The notes beneath the pieces are model-generated. The model was not told where the DNA came from. It saw only the letters and a list, made by a program, of their open reading frames with translations, and ran no database searches. A DNA stretch of 64,000 bases from Enoplolaimus lenunculus (taxonomy: Eukaryota > Nematoda > Enoplea > Enoplida > Thoracostomopsidae), in NCBI GenBank assembly GCA_030248215.1, contig JASANG010000929.1, forward strand, positions 1 to 64,000, given 5' to 3'. Below are positions 20,513 to 30,950 of the stretch, one piece after another. Numbering within the stretch: position 1 is the stretch's first letter; every line of letters starts with the position of its first letter. The translations under genes and the position numbers were made by a program.

Positions 20513-21498
20513 GCGACGAAACATTTAAGTGAAAAACATTTTTTTAAAAAGTCAAAACTTTGGTCTCAAATTTTAAATGACTAATTAATAATTTTGTTTC
20601 AGTAAAAATACGCCCAAAACCTATATTTGTTGTGTTGTTTCAACAAATATATATGTTTATTTTTGATTAAGTACCTTTAAACTTTGAACTTTTTCCGGTT
20701 TGGTTTGAGAGTTTTCGTGGATTTTTGAAACAATTATTTAGTTTGCTTTTTTTCTACCGCCGGCCAACTTTAACTTTGAAGTCTCATACGAGCAACATTT
20801 TTAAGGCGGAATTTGCTGTATAACAATTTTAGAGCGGATTTTGCTGTATAACGAACGGTTTTTGTTGGAGTAAAATTTGCTTACAAACATTAATAGTGGT
20901 TGCTCAAATACTAAGACGTCCATCACTGAACGAAACGTTCTGTTACTTGTCAAAGTGCAACCGAGTCCTGTTACCCGTCAAGTTTGGCTTCGAGGAAAAC
21001 CAATTGGAAGACACTTACTAGCGGATCTTGGGTTTCGGCCGCTGGGGGGGGGGGGGGGTAGGATGTTAAATACAAACAAATCTTGAAGTTGAAAAAGTTT
21101 GTGTGTTTACCAGCTGAAAAGGTTCCTAAAAACCTTTAGACCAACTATCACAAAACAGAGGGTTTATCTGCAGCGCTATGTGATTGGCTGCGCTTTTGTA
21201 GACGCTCCGTTTTCATTGGTCAGTGCTCATGTCGATTTGTTTCAAATATTTGCGATATGCGGCATTTAAAGGCGGAGCTAATTGGGTTTCAAGCTCTCGA
21301 TTGCATTCTGGATCCGAGTACTTGGAACTTTTTCAGTTGATAACGCAAGAAACCGCGTTCGATATATTTATAGACTACCAGGTTTCCAAAAACCTGCTAA
21401 AATTATGTTATTATGGAGGTGATTCTTGTAGTGTCGTATCACATTTAAAGTTAACGCTTTAGGCTTTAGGCAAAGGCTTAATCTTTAAGCGTAAAGTA
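20513..21498. other. No gene seen
   Basis: AT-rich with a G homopolymer at ~21044-21057. Openings at 20877-21086 and 21223-21462 lack recognisable features. A run of TTAGGC-like words near 21460-21490 may be T debris. Confidence 0.4.
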
Positions 21499-21773
21499 CA
21501 CCATAAATTCCAATGAGTTGATTAATCAATTCAGCTGGCGAGTTGGTTACTTCTGAATTAATATCAGTAAACGTTAATTCACTCTGAGTTGAGTTGAGTC
21601 TCACTCTGAGTTGAGTTGAGTCCCACTCTGAGTTGAGCTGACTCTGGATGAATTGCTTATTGAACTCAGAATGAATTGAACCAACTCAAAATTCTGAGTT
21701 CTGATAGTCCTAGCTCAGACTGAGCAATTCAACTCATTCTGAGTTAAAATCAACTCACTGAAATTGTACAGTG
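21499..21773 (-). mobile_element. MITE-A with extra subterminal unit
   Basis: Starts ACCATAAATTCCAATGAG and ends CACTGAAATTGTACAGTG. The word CTCTGAGTTGAGTTGAGT occurs in two adjacent copies, lengthening this copy by ~24 bp. Confidence 0.8.
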
Positions 21774-22262
21774 TCCGTTTTTTTGATAAAACGTAAACCT
21801 GAGCCTAATGCGTATAAACGCGAGGAAAGCGTACAAGAACCTAATTTCTGGTCAAATCATATTTTTCACCTTTATACACCGGTAACTATTTGACAAACAT
21901 CATCAATCAGCAAAGTTAAGTATTAATAAAAAGTGGGTTACTGGTTTTTGAAACCAGAATACACAACTTTACCTGTGTCCAATTTCTTTGGATGGGTTTT
22001 TTCAGGGGTGGATCATGACCTAACCGAACGTTAGGGTCGCCATTTTTCTGTCCGCCCTTCATGGTAGAGTCGGCCTGTGGGTCGTCTCCATTTGTTTTCC
22101 TTTTTTATATAGAATATCGATTTGGTTTTCCATGTATCCGAGTGCAACCAAAGGTTTTCGTGCAGTTGATGCTGGAAGCAAATCCACTGCATACCGGTAG
22201 AATTTTTGCCAGAGGTTTCGGCAATTTTAGTAGTGACATTTTTCGTGTTTTATACAACTTGT

Positions 22263-22681
22263 GGCCGTTGTTACTTTAAGTTAAGGGGCGACCAGGTTTC
22301 TGGTAGTTCTATAAAACAGTTGGTTTCTATTCTAGATTACATTTTTTTTGCTTAGGCTTAGGTTTAGGTTTAGGAACACATTTTTGCAACGCTTAGGCTT
22401 AGGCTTAGACTTTGGAATACGCTTAATCTACTGTTACGCCTCTTAAAATAACATTGGCCAAACTTGTTATGTGCAGTAGGTTTCTTTGTAAAACTTTTGA
22501 CCAATTTTTTACATTTGAATTGTGGAAATTTCGAATAAAGTTAGTTTAAAAGCGTAAATGTTTTTGCTTAGGCTCAGGTTTAGGCTTAGGCTTAGGAACA
22601 CATTTTTGCAACGCTTAGGCTTAGGCTTAGACTTTGAAATCCGCTTAATCTACTGTTACGCCTCTTAAAATAACATTGGCC
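22263..22681 (+). mobile_element. T2 MITE with a 216-bp tandem duplication
   Basis: A T2 element runs from ~22263 (GTTACTTTAAG, CCAGGTTTCTGG) to 22459 (AAATAACATTGGCC). The block 22345-22560 (second half of T2 plus ~100 bp of flanking DNA) is repeated at 22561-22776 with few changes, giving a second T2 right end at 22681. Confidence 0.8.
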
Positions 22682-23221
22682 AAACTTGTAATGTGCAGTA
22701 GGTTTCTTTGTAAAACTTTTGACAAATTTTTCACATTTGAATTGTGGAAATTTCGAAAAAAGTTAGTTTAAAAGCGTAACTTTTGAGTGCGAAAAATTTC
22801 TTAAAATTCACAATTTGTGCATCATTTTAACTGCGTAATTTTGTCTCACAGAGAACTCGTGTTCCGGTTCCGGTAAAACCTGTTCACCATTGGCAACGGT
22901 ATTTTTTCTTTTCGGGTTCAACTAATCTGGTTACTTAGTATAATAATGTTTATTGTGATGTACACTAAGGTCCAACGATTACGGATTATTAATATCAAAA
23001 CATTGGAAAATTGAACAAATTTTTCTTGACCCCAATAATCATGGTTGATAGATCGCAAGTAAAGCAATTTTGCACGGGTATAACTGAGTCTGGAAAATAC
23101 TATTCCCACGGGTAAAGATGTGGTCCGGGTAAAGGAATCCTTAGCCACTTTTGCCTCTGCCAAGCGCCAGTTGTTGATAGGTGTCATTTAAGGCACGCTA
23201 AATGGGTTCAATCCTACTCCG

Positions 23222-23595
23222 CAGGATGCAATCGGGAATGTAAAATACAGGAGCTACAGATCAACATAATATGTCGGAGCCGAAGGCGAGGCGAAATTAG
23301 GTAGTTAAAATGATGTTTAATTTGCAAATTTTAGCAAATATCTCGAAGGTGTTGTTAAAAATCTTTGTTAAAAATATTTTGGTTTTACGCTTATTTTTTT
23401 AAACAAAATCTCGGCAATTTTTGCTCAAAATTCTACCTAAAGTTAAACCAAAAAGCACTAAGCAAATAAATTTTGTAAAACTACGCAAGATTTTAATACC
23501 GAAATTGCCGTAAGTTTCCGGCAAAAATTAAACCGCAGCCGGATACCGATTTTCTACTGAAACCAGAGACGGAGGAAGTCCTCTGGTTGTATCTT
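23222..23595. mobile_element. MITE-J, diverged copy
   Basis: CAGGATGCAATCGGGAATG at the left and GTCCTCTGGTTGTATCTTG at the right are inverted. Interior words CGGAGCCGAAGGCGAGG and CCGCAGCCGGATACCG are related to other copies. Confidence 0.65.
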
Positions 23596-23712
23596 GCTAC
23601 GCCAGAATGTATCCAGTTGCATACTCTTGTTCGACAACTGATCACGCACTCATGATAGTAGAAATATTAGCTAAGTAATTTATGCTTTACTCAGTAGCGT
23701 GTTTAAATTTTC

Positions 23713-23867
23713 GGCCAATGTAAAGAACAGAGGCGGAACAGTGTTATAAGATTATTCCTAAGCCTAAGTCTAAGCCTAAGCCAAGCAAAAAAATTAGTCT
23801 GCAGCTTAAGCTTACTCTATTGCAGTCCCACAGAAAAACGTTCCGCCTCTGATCTTTACATGGGCCC
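23713..23867 (-). mobile_element. T1 MITE, reverse, compact
   Basis: GGCCAATGTAAAGAACAG to CTGATCTTTACATGGGCC are near-perfect inverted ends. Only one short CCTAAG array lies between the arms (no spacer), a minimal form of the family. Confidence 0.85.
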
Positions 23868-24097
23868 AATTTTCAAAATACAAATCTTTCAATTTTACAC
23901 CATTTTACTGTCCGGTTTCTTTAAATAATGGATCGAGTTGAAAGTGTCAAAATTGACAGTTTTTGCTAAAAGTTTACTGCCGCAACAGCATTTGGCCGGC
24001 GGTAAGCTATTTTCAAACGGTCACATTTTGTTGCTGTTTGACATATTTTTAGTTGGTGTTTAGTCACAGGCGATTTCATTTCGAGAGGATATAATCA

Positions 24098-24451
24098 TTA
24101 AAAGAGTCGGACATGTAGGGATACCACTGGATCCGTGAATCCGCCAGGCTGGAAGTGTTCTGCTATAGTCCGAGGGACGCTGAATTTTAGTGCATCGGGT
24201 CCTAAACCGCGGGTTTGTGTATTTTTGGAGTCGTCGCGGGGATGCTTACCTGGGAGATCCAAGATGTGTGATTCCCAGGAGTAGTATCGTGCAGGCATGA
24301 CTTTTGGTGGTTTAAAATTGAGACCTCGGACACCGATGAGCGGAGTAGCATAATTAGACACCGTAGCTGCTTCTCGATCAAACCATAAGGGGTACCCGCA
24401 AAGGATGGGTGGCAAGGGTTTCAATCCAGGGTAACCAACCTTATAGGACAA
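24098..24451 (-). CDS. Unexplained 117-codon open frame, doubtful
   Basis: The frame begins at a TTG, not ATG, and ends with TAA. It has balanced composition (segments GYPGLKPLPPILCGYPLWFD, PARYYSWESHILDLPGKHP, DALKFSVPRTIAEHFQPGG) and is locally richer in G+C than its surroundings. It matches none of the repeat families seen here. A potential donor (CCAGGTAAGC) lies within it on the - strand. No family is recognised. It may be a gene fragment, an exon, or part of an unrecognised repeat present once in the window. Confidence 0.25.
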   Translation of the reverse strand: MSYKVGYPGLKPLPPILCGYPLWFDREAATVSNYATPLIGVRGLNFKPPKVMPARYYSWESHILDLPGKHPRDDSKNTQTRGLGPDALKFSVPRTIAEHFQPGGFTDPVVSLHVRLF

Positions 24452-25359
24452 GCAAGCGGAACAAGCGAGAGCATTTTCTTCGTATCCTTAAATAGATATT
24501 CTAAGACCTGTAAAAGTATCTATTTTTGTCAGCCACTAGTTTTTGGGGGGTACACCGTCTGTTGTATATATAAGCTTAATTAAGCCAGGTTTGTTTCTGA
24601 GGGTGCAACTCGGGTACGGAACCAGATGTTTTGCATCGAGCGAAACAAGGACGGTTAAAACACACCGGTGTATCGAATGGGACGGATAGACAAAATGTAT
24701 TCCTGCCGTAAACCTCTCGACAGAGGCGAAAAACACTGTTAGCAGACTTTGGAATAACCAGCAAGATTGAAAACGTCAATAAATCCGAAGGTATACATTT
24801 TTTACTAAAATCTTGGTCACGCTACGATTAAGTAAGCATTGGTGTTTGTATATTCAAAGCCGCAACAAAGTAAAGCGTATGCTGGTTTTGCCTAGGTTTA
24901 AGCTTTGGTTTAGGCTAAAGTATAAACTTAAAGATCACTTAGCTACCATTTTAGCATAAGCGTCAGAATAGGCTTTGGATTTAGGGATTTTCAACTGGAA
25001 AACTTATTGTAAAATTTGTCAACTGTTTTTGATTTGACAAATTTTGCTTTGAAAGACGTATTTAATATTTACAGATAAAAATATTAAAAATTAAATTAAA
25101 AATTAAAAACATTTTTTTGCAAAATAATTGCAAAAAAAGTTTGTCGCCTTTTGGCAAAATGTTTCGTTTTGACCGTCATTTTACGCTGAAAATTTTGGTT
25201 CAACATTTAAAACATTTTGCGTAATTTTTCTTGCTTTTAAGACCTTTTACCACAGGTGAGATTTAACGTCGAGTAGAACGAATTTCAGCTTGCATATGAG
25301 TAGAAATTGTTTTCGGCAACGTTTTTTAACAATTTGTAGTATCAAAAATTACATTTTAG
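24452..25359. other. No supported gene
   Basis: Two overlapping - strand openings at 24536-24779 share the relatively G+C-rich character of the preceding frame but have no recognisable domain. From 24880 to 24990 there are degenerate T hexamers. The rest is AT-rich. Confidence 0.35.
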
Positions 25360-25571
25360 TTCATACTCAAATGTGCGTAGCACATATCACCAGTTGATGA
25401 TAGATCTTGTAACTTTCGAACCAGTGAATGGTGAGGTTTGAAATTCAGCTCATTTTTAATACGTTTGGTTTACTCTACTTCTGTGCAAATTGTGATACCT
25501 GCAATTGAAGCAGTTGGTTATTTTGAAAACGTATTACTAACTGGTAATCGTTGCTATATGCTTTTGAGAAT
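25360..25571. mobile_element. MITE-H
   Basis: TTCATACTCAAATGTGCGTAG with ATATCACCAGTTGATGATAG at the left. ATTACTAACTGGTAATCG with TGAGAATATGAACC at the right. The ends pair over ~45 bp. Confidence 0.8.
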
Positions 25572-26098
25572 ATGAACCTAACAGCAAATTTAATAACTTT
25601 GATTAATTATTTAAGAATTACCTATGTAGAGTTGATAATAATATCTTAATGCGGACGTTTTGCTTGCGTCCAAAGCTAAGATATGGATGGATTAAGAAAG
25701 AAATTTTAAAGACTAAAACCTATTAAAAGCGTCGCAGACCATATTCCTCGAAGACCAACTTTATTTTGCATATTAGACACAGATTAAGTTACCGCTGCTT
25801 AAAAATTTTCATTCTGTATATGAATAGAATTGCGTTAATATATGTCAGTATAAATATTTGTTCTATAAGCTGCCAAAAATACGTATGCGGGGCGTTTCAG
25901 CTTTCATAAGATAGATAAAATACCAAAGCTTTATAGCTAATATTTACATTGATCTCCAAGTGAAAAAAATTTCAATTTTCAGTCATCACAGGTGTACTTT
26001 GTTTGAAAATCTATTACTAAATGGCAATAGTTGAAATCAAGAGCGTGCAACTCTTTGTGTTCCGCGTGGTACAAAATGTAGCAGCCGGCCGGCGTTAT

Positions 26099-26315
26099 GG
26101 CCGACCACGCCTTGTTCAGAGAGGGATCGCTGTCACATGCAATAACCCTAAATTAAACAATAAGCGGACCAATTTGTAATGTGGATACATGAAATTTCAT
26201 GGTTCGCCCAGGTTGCACCCCCCTCTTAATAAAAAGGAGGGATGGCCAAATACGCAATGCGCGCCGGGTACATTCTTTTCTACATAAAATATACCCAGTT
26301 GTATACTCTTGTTGA
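26099..26315 (+). repeat. Repeat O, copy 2
   Basis: Collinear with 18283-18500: GGCCGACCACGCCTTGTTC, CACATGCAATAACCCTAAAT, CATGGTTCGCCCAGGTTGCA, GCGCCGGGTACATTCTTTTC, CAGTTGTATACTCTTGTT. Confidence 0.7.
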
Positions 26316-26373
26316 CGTATGAAACATTGAATCATCCAACCGCAACATGTTTGCATATGTGAAGTGCCCGAAT

Positions 26374-26537
26374 CCGGCTCGTAACAAGCTCACATTGCTA
26401 TGGGGGCTAAACATTTTTCAGGACGATCACACAAGGGTCTCCGATGACTTACAAGCAAGGTTTAAAGTTTTCTGGGGGGAGCAAAATTATTCCAGGAGCG
26501 CTGAGCTCTCTAGCATCATTTTGGCTACGGGCCCGGC
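26374..26537 (+). mobile_element. MITE-D
   Basis: GGCTCGTAACAAGCTCACAT, GATGACTTACAAGCAAGG and TTTTGGCTACGGGCCCG in the family order. Confidence 0.8.
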
Positions 26538-27057
26538 ATAAGATGGTCACAGCACTTAATTTCATTGCTGAGCGAACACAAAGTTTGGTCAGTAGTTTGT
26601 CAGCGAGTTGAAAGTTTATTTGAACTCTAAGATGGATTTAGTTTTAAATTGGCAATTTTCAACTTTAATTACCCTACAGTATTCGAGTTGGCTTTGACTC
26701 TGCGCAGCAATAGCTTAAGGCTCACATCGACATAGTCCATGTGGGTGGAATCTTAGCGTGTGTGAGACCCTGTGTACTCATTGAATCCAAAATATTATTT
26801 TGCAACGTTTTTTGTCCCGTTCAGGTATTTCCGACCGTTGACTGATATTTTAAAATCGAAATGTTTCTGGTTCGCTAACACAAACCATTCCTAAAATCTA
26901 AAATTCTGACAACGTAACCACGGTTTGATAACCAGAGTTGTATTCGCTCCCTGAGTCGGGTTTTATCAACAAAAAATCACTCAAAAAGTTTACAAATTTG
27001 TTGTTTTTGCAAAAAAAAATAATAGTTTCTTTTAAGGTACACGGCATCATTTTCGAC

Positions 27058-27227
27058 CAGGCTCGTAGCCAGCTCATCGTGCTAGGGAGGGCTAAAATTT
27101 ATCAGGAGGGTCATACAAGGGTTTTCAATGACTTACAAGCAAGGTTGAAAATTTTCTGAGGGGGGACAAATTTTTTCCAAGGGGTGAGCTGAGCCCCCAT
27201 GGCCTCCTCCCCTCGGCTGCGAGCCCG
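27058..27227 (+). mobile_element. MITE-D with perfect 8-bp target duplication
   Basis: Starts CAGGCTCGTAGCCAGCTC and ends CTCGGCTGCGAGCCCG. The octamer TTTTCGAC stands immediately before (27050-27057) and after (27228-27235) the element, placing MITE-D in the hAT superfamily. Confidence 0.92.
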
Positions 27228-27423
27228 TTTTCGACGCAGTGATAAGGTTGTCGCGAAGACAAGTGTAATGTTTTGAAGGTTATGCCGAACACGGAATTTT
27301 CAACTTTGCATATTTGTTAAAAACTGTTTTTTGCTTATAATTAATGTTTTGTAGTGTTTTTAAATACGAGGAACATTTGGCGTTACTATTGACTTTCGGT
27401 TTGAAAATTATTATTATTATTAA

Positions 27424-27686
27424 CCCTTTCTCACATGAATATTTTCAATTTCATATAACATGTAATTTCAAGGTAAGATTCGAACCCCAGTCTCACGGGT
27501 GGGAGGCGTTTACGATGACCACTGAGCTATAGGAGCTTGACGCTCGAGCCCGAGGCGGCTCTCACGTCTTGTGGAGATTTCGCACTGCGCATATATGTTA
27601 TAAATGGTAAACACTGCTCACAATGTGTGTATTGCTCTTACATTATTGTATTTAGTCGCTCATAGTATACTCTATGAGTGAAAGGG
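27424..27686 (-). mobile_element. MITE-P, complete, with tRNA-like segment
   Basis: Starts CCCTTTCTCACATG and ends GAGTGAAAGGG, with TTAA on each side (27420-27423, 27687-27690), the target of piggyBac transposons. Read on the - strand it contains TATAGCTCAGTGGTCATC (A box) and GGGGTTCGAATCTTACC (B box) about 30 bp apart, with tRNA-like spacing. The opposite half has ATAGTATACTCTATG near the end. Confidence 0.9.
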
Positions 27687-27697
27687 TTAAGACTTTT

Positions 27698-27731
27698 CCG
27701 CATAGAGTATACTATGAGCAAACACTGCGCT
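27698..27731. mobile_element. MITE-P scrap
   Basis: CATAGAGTATACTATGAGC and AAACACTGCGC match one subterminal arm of MITE-P, lying just beyond the complete copy in opposite orientation. Confidence 0.6.
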
Positions 27732-27931
27732 AATTCATTGCTAAAAATCTCTGGTCAGCGCTAGAAATGCCGACTATTTGACCAGACAGCCACGTTAACA
27801 TCCGTTTACAGTTAGGGTCAGTCTAAATCTTACGTTTTCAAGGCATCAGTCATACAGTTTGGCCGGGTACGCGATTGGATCTATCCAGAGTCATCTCACA
27901 CAGAATGCTACGTATCCACCGGATACTGGTC

Positions 27932-28103
27932 TAATGTTACTTTTAGGACCATAACAGTAGATTAAGCATATTCCTAAGCCTAAACCTAAGCCTAAGCGTT
28001 GCAAAAGCATATTCCTAAGCCTAAGCATAAGCCTAAGCAAGAAATGAAATCTAGGATGTAAGTCTGCTCTTTTACAGACCCAGAAACCGGGACGGCCCTA
28101 TGC
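27932..28103 (-). mobile_element. T2 MITE, reverse
   Basis: AATGTTACTTTTAGGACC, two CCTAAG arrays around GCGTTGCAAAAGCATATTCC, GAAATCTAGGATGTAAGTC, CCAGAAACCGGGACGGCCC. The outer right end has decayed. Confidence 0.8.
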
Positions 28104-28215
28104 ACAAATTAGCCACGTAGAATACTCACATTCCCTGGCACGTTTTGGTTCGCTTAACATAGCGCAAATTGGCCGAAGCTGCAAAATCCAATATTGCTAC
28201 TGCTGGTGTCGTCGC

Positions 28216-28245
28216 ATCCAAAGTGGTCAATTGACCACTTTGGAT
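28216..28245. repeat. 30-bp perfect palindrome
   Basis: ATCCAAAGTGGTCAA is followed at once by its exact reverse complement, with no spacer and no mismatch. It lies 86 bp before a minisatellite. Confidence 0.95.
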
Positions 28246-28330
28246 CTTTTAGAATTGCGCCACACTTTGCTCTTCTGGACGCCGCTATGCGTTGCTAACA
28301 AAAATGTTAGCAAAATTTATTTGGTGGTGT

Positions 28331-28590
28331 GCAGTGGTGCGCGTCGGAGTCCAGCGACGCGTGGCGGCTTCCAGCGGCGCGTCACGGTTTCCAGCGACGC
28401 GTGGCGACTTCCAGCATCGCGTGGCGGCGTCCAGCGACGCGTGGTGGCCACCAGCGGCGCCTGGCGGCTTCCAGTGGCGCCTGGCGGCTTCCAGCGGCGC
28501 CTGGCGGCTTCCAGCGAAGCGTGGCGGTTTCCAGCGGCGCGTGGCGGCTTCCAGCATCTCGTGGCGGCTTCCAGCGGCGCTCAGCGAGTA
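28331..28590. repeat. 20-bp GC-rich minisatellite
   Basis: About 13 units of a 20-bp motif, GTGGCGGCTTCCAGCGGCGC with variation. As 20 is not a multiple of 3 and the unit lacks stops in several frames, five overlapping openings arise here; none is supported as a gene. Confidence 0.95.
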
Positions 28591-29162
28591 TAGCGCATTC
28601 CTTAGTCTTAAAGGTACATTTTGAATGAAAGATTTGCAAAGAATACTACAACGAATGCAGATTTTTCTTAAATTTGAATTATAATTTGGATAATAGCAAC
28701 TGGTTTGAATATTACATCAACAGCGAAAGTCTCATGTTAGGATTGGTTATTTTGTACACCCGGTGTTTGCCCCAAAAACAGGTTCGATTTTAAAAAATTT
28801 GGCATATTTGTGCTTTTCAAACACTTTTTCGATCGTTTTACATTCGGATTTGGTTTTTGAAAAATTCGATTTTTTTTTGAAAACCTAAAAGGTTTAAGCT
28901 TCCAGATTTGTGGCTAAAAGTTGGTTGTTGATGCTTTGTCGCTGTCTGTATGACTTTGTGGTTAGCAATACATTTTAGTCAGTCAAAAATAGATTTTCAA
29001 TCCAGATAAAAACGTTTTCAACCGCAAAATATCTAAACTATTCTAGCGAGTCGCTTAATTGGAAACTATGAATCATCGTAAATTTGGCTTGGTTTCTCAA
29101 CGAATATGTTTGGCGTCAAGATCAGAATCATATATTTTTGAGTTGAGCCTTATGCCATTTTC
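28591..29162. other. No gene seen
   Basis: AT-rich, no repeat family or coding frame recognised. Confidence 0.4.
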
Positions 29163-29973
29163 GGTCCATGTTACTTTTAGGGCCAGCCCGGTTTCTGGTG
29201 GGTCTTGTCAAAGAGTAGGCTTACATTCTTGATTAGATCTTTTTGGCTTAAGCTTATGCGGGGTTCACGTTATAACTGGGACAGCTTGAGACACGTTTTG
29301 TCCCTATTAGCCTAATGGGTAACATTTTGTCTGCTGATAGACTCTATATCATATTCAAAAATTCGTATTTGTCTGCTATCATCATGTGTAGGTCACCTTT
29401 TGTCGTTCAATATCGTATGCATATTATATATTTTAAAATGCCTGCATACTTGAGGTAACATACCCAAATTGTCCTGTTGAATATCATATGATACTAGAAT
29501 TTGAAATTTAGATTTTTGAATTATGACAGTGTTTTCGTAAACGGTTTTGCGCCGGAAATGAATTTGCAGACCGTGTATTTGGTATTTTAAGCACAGCTGT
29601 GCCTCTGTCGTCCGACTTTACATTCATTTATTAGCACCCGAAAATTACAGTGTTCTGCTGAATATCACATGATTTTCGTTGTAATTTTGGAATATCACAT
29701 GATATTCGAATAAATGTCCCTCAGTATCACGTGACATATCGACTCTTGTTCACATTGATCTTCTAAGAGCGGTGGTTTGTAAGTAAATGTTACGTGACTT
29801 TCGAGTTTTTGTCTGTTTAATCGATATGACTGCTCGAATTTTAACGTTGACGTCGAATCAACATGGGACAAACCATATCCCGCATGTCCCGCTGATAACG
29901 TGAATCCCGCATTAGGTTTAGGTTTAGGAATACACTTAATCTACTGGTACGGCCCTAAAAGTAACATTTGGGT
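29163..29973 (+). mobile_element. T2 MITE split by MITE-G
   Basis: Left arm GGTCCATGTTACTTTTAGGG, CGGTTTCTGGTGGGTCTTG up to TTGGCTTAAGCTTA at 29256. The right arm resumes TTAGGTTTAGG at 29912 and ends CCCTAAAAGTAACATTTGG. The two halves add up to one short T2 element. Confidence 0.85.
29257..29911. mobile_element. MITE-G inserted at TTA of the T2 hexamer array
   Basis: Inverted ends TGCGGGGTTCACGTTATAAC and GATAACGTGAATCCCGCA, with TTA at 29254-29256 and 29912-29914. The interior carries repeated ATCATATGATA and TATCACATGATTTTCG palindromes, and TCGAATCAACATGGGACAAA near the right end, as at 11.3 kb. No coding frame. Confidence 0.9.
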
Positions 29974-30411
29974 CATCATCTATAATAACTTAAACCCTAT
30001 GCATAGGGTCCTGCGTATTAAATATAATTTTAAACCTAAGTCTAAGCAATAATCCTAGGCATAAGCCTAATGCATCGTTCACAATAAAAAATTTCATTTT
30101 GCCACAGAAAACATTATAAAACGTACGGTTCACACGTGCCGAAATGAAACCTTGGCTTCACACCTGACTGTGTTGTAAAGTTTTGAAAGTCGCACAAAAA
30201 ATGAACATTTTTATTAATATATTCTACGACGCCCTTGGCCAGCAATGTGTCATGTTGTACCCATTATGCATGGATACAAATTCACCCCTGAGGAACATCA
30301 TAAAAGGTTTACCGATATTTTTTCTCCGGGGTTATTAATCACGCAGTATAAGTGTGTTGCCGGCTCGCGCGTATATGACGACGGAAAAAGTGATGTATCT
30401 TTTGAAATTTC

Positions 30412-30950
30412 GGCCAATGTTACTTCGAGGGTCGTAATAGTAGATTAAGCGTATTTCTAAGCCTAAGCCTAAGCCTAAACCTAAGCCTAAGTCTAAACCT
30501 AAGTCTAAGCCTAAGCCTAAGCCTAAGCCTAAGCCTAAGCCTAAACCTAAGTCTAAGCCTAAGCCTAAGCCTAAGCCTAAGCCTAAGCCTAAGCCTAAGC
30601 CTAAGCCTAAGCCTAAGCCTAAGCCTAAGCCTAAGCCTAAGCCAAAGCCTAAGCCTAAGCCTAAGCCTAAGCCTAAGCCTAAGCCTAAGCCTAAGCCTAA
30701 GCCTAAGCCTAAGCCTAAGCCTAAGCCTAAGTCTAAGCCTAAGCCTATGCCTAAGCCTAAGCCTAAGCCTAAGCCTAAATCTAAGCCTAAGCCTAAGCCT
30801 AAGCCTAAGCCTAAGCCTAAATCTAAGCATAAGCGTTACAAAACTGTGTTCGTAAGTCTAAGCCTAAGCCTAAGCAAAAAGATGAAATCTAGAATTTAAA
30901 ACTACTCATTTATAGACCCACCAGAAACCTGGACGCCCCCCGAAATTTGT
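30412..30950 (-). mobile_element. T2 MITE with greatly expanded hexamer array
   Basis: Left GGCCAATGTTACTTCGAGGG, right AAGATGAAATCTAGAATTT and CCAGAAACCTGGACGCCCCC, the standard reverse T2 arms. Between them one array has grown to ~370 bp; the second array and its spacer GCGTTACAAAACTGTGTTCG are of normal size. A 136-codon Leu/Arg opening across it is an artefact of the hexamer. Confidence 0.85.
30458..30832 (-). repeat. (CCTAAG)n / (TTAGGC)n array, ~60 units
   Basis: About 60 hexamers, mostly exact, with variants CCTAAA, TCTAAG, CCAAAG and CCTATG scattered through. It is identical to the nematode telomere unit but flanked by T2 arms on both sides, so it is an interstitial array within a transposon. 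Confidence 0.95.

Noticed and set aside
28231-28639. Five overlapping open frames across the GC-rich minisatellite
   Set aside because: Same cause: a stop-free repeat unit whose length is not a multiple of three.
30420-30830. 136-codon Leu/Arg-repeat frame
   Set aside because: Pure translation of the CCTAAG complement; flanked by T2 arms, not by gene signals.
30458-30832. A true chromosome end or fused telomere
   Set aside because: The array is bordered on both sides by T2 arms and ordinary sequence, and is only ~370 bp.
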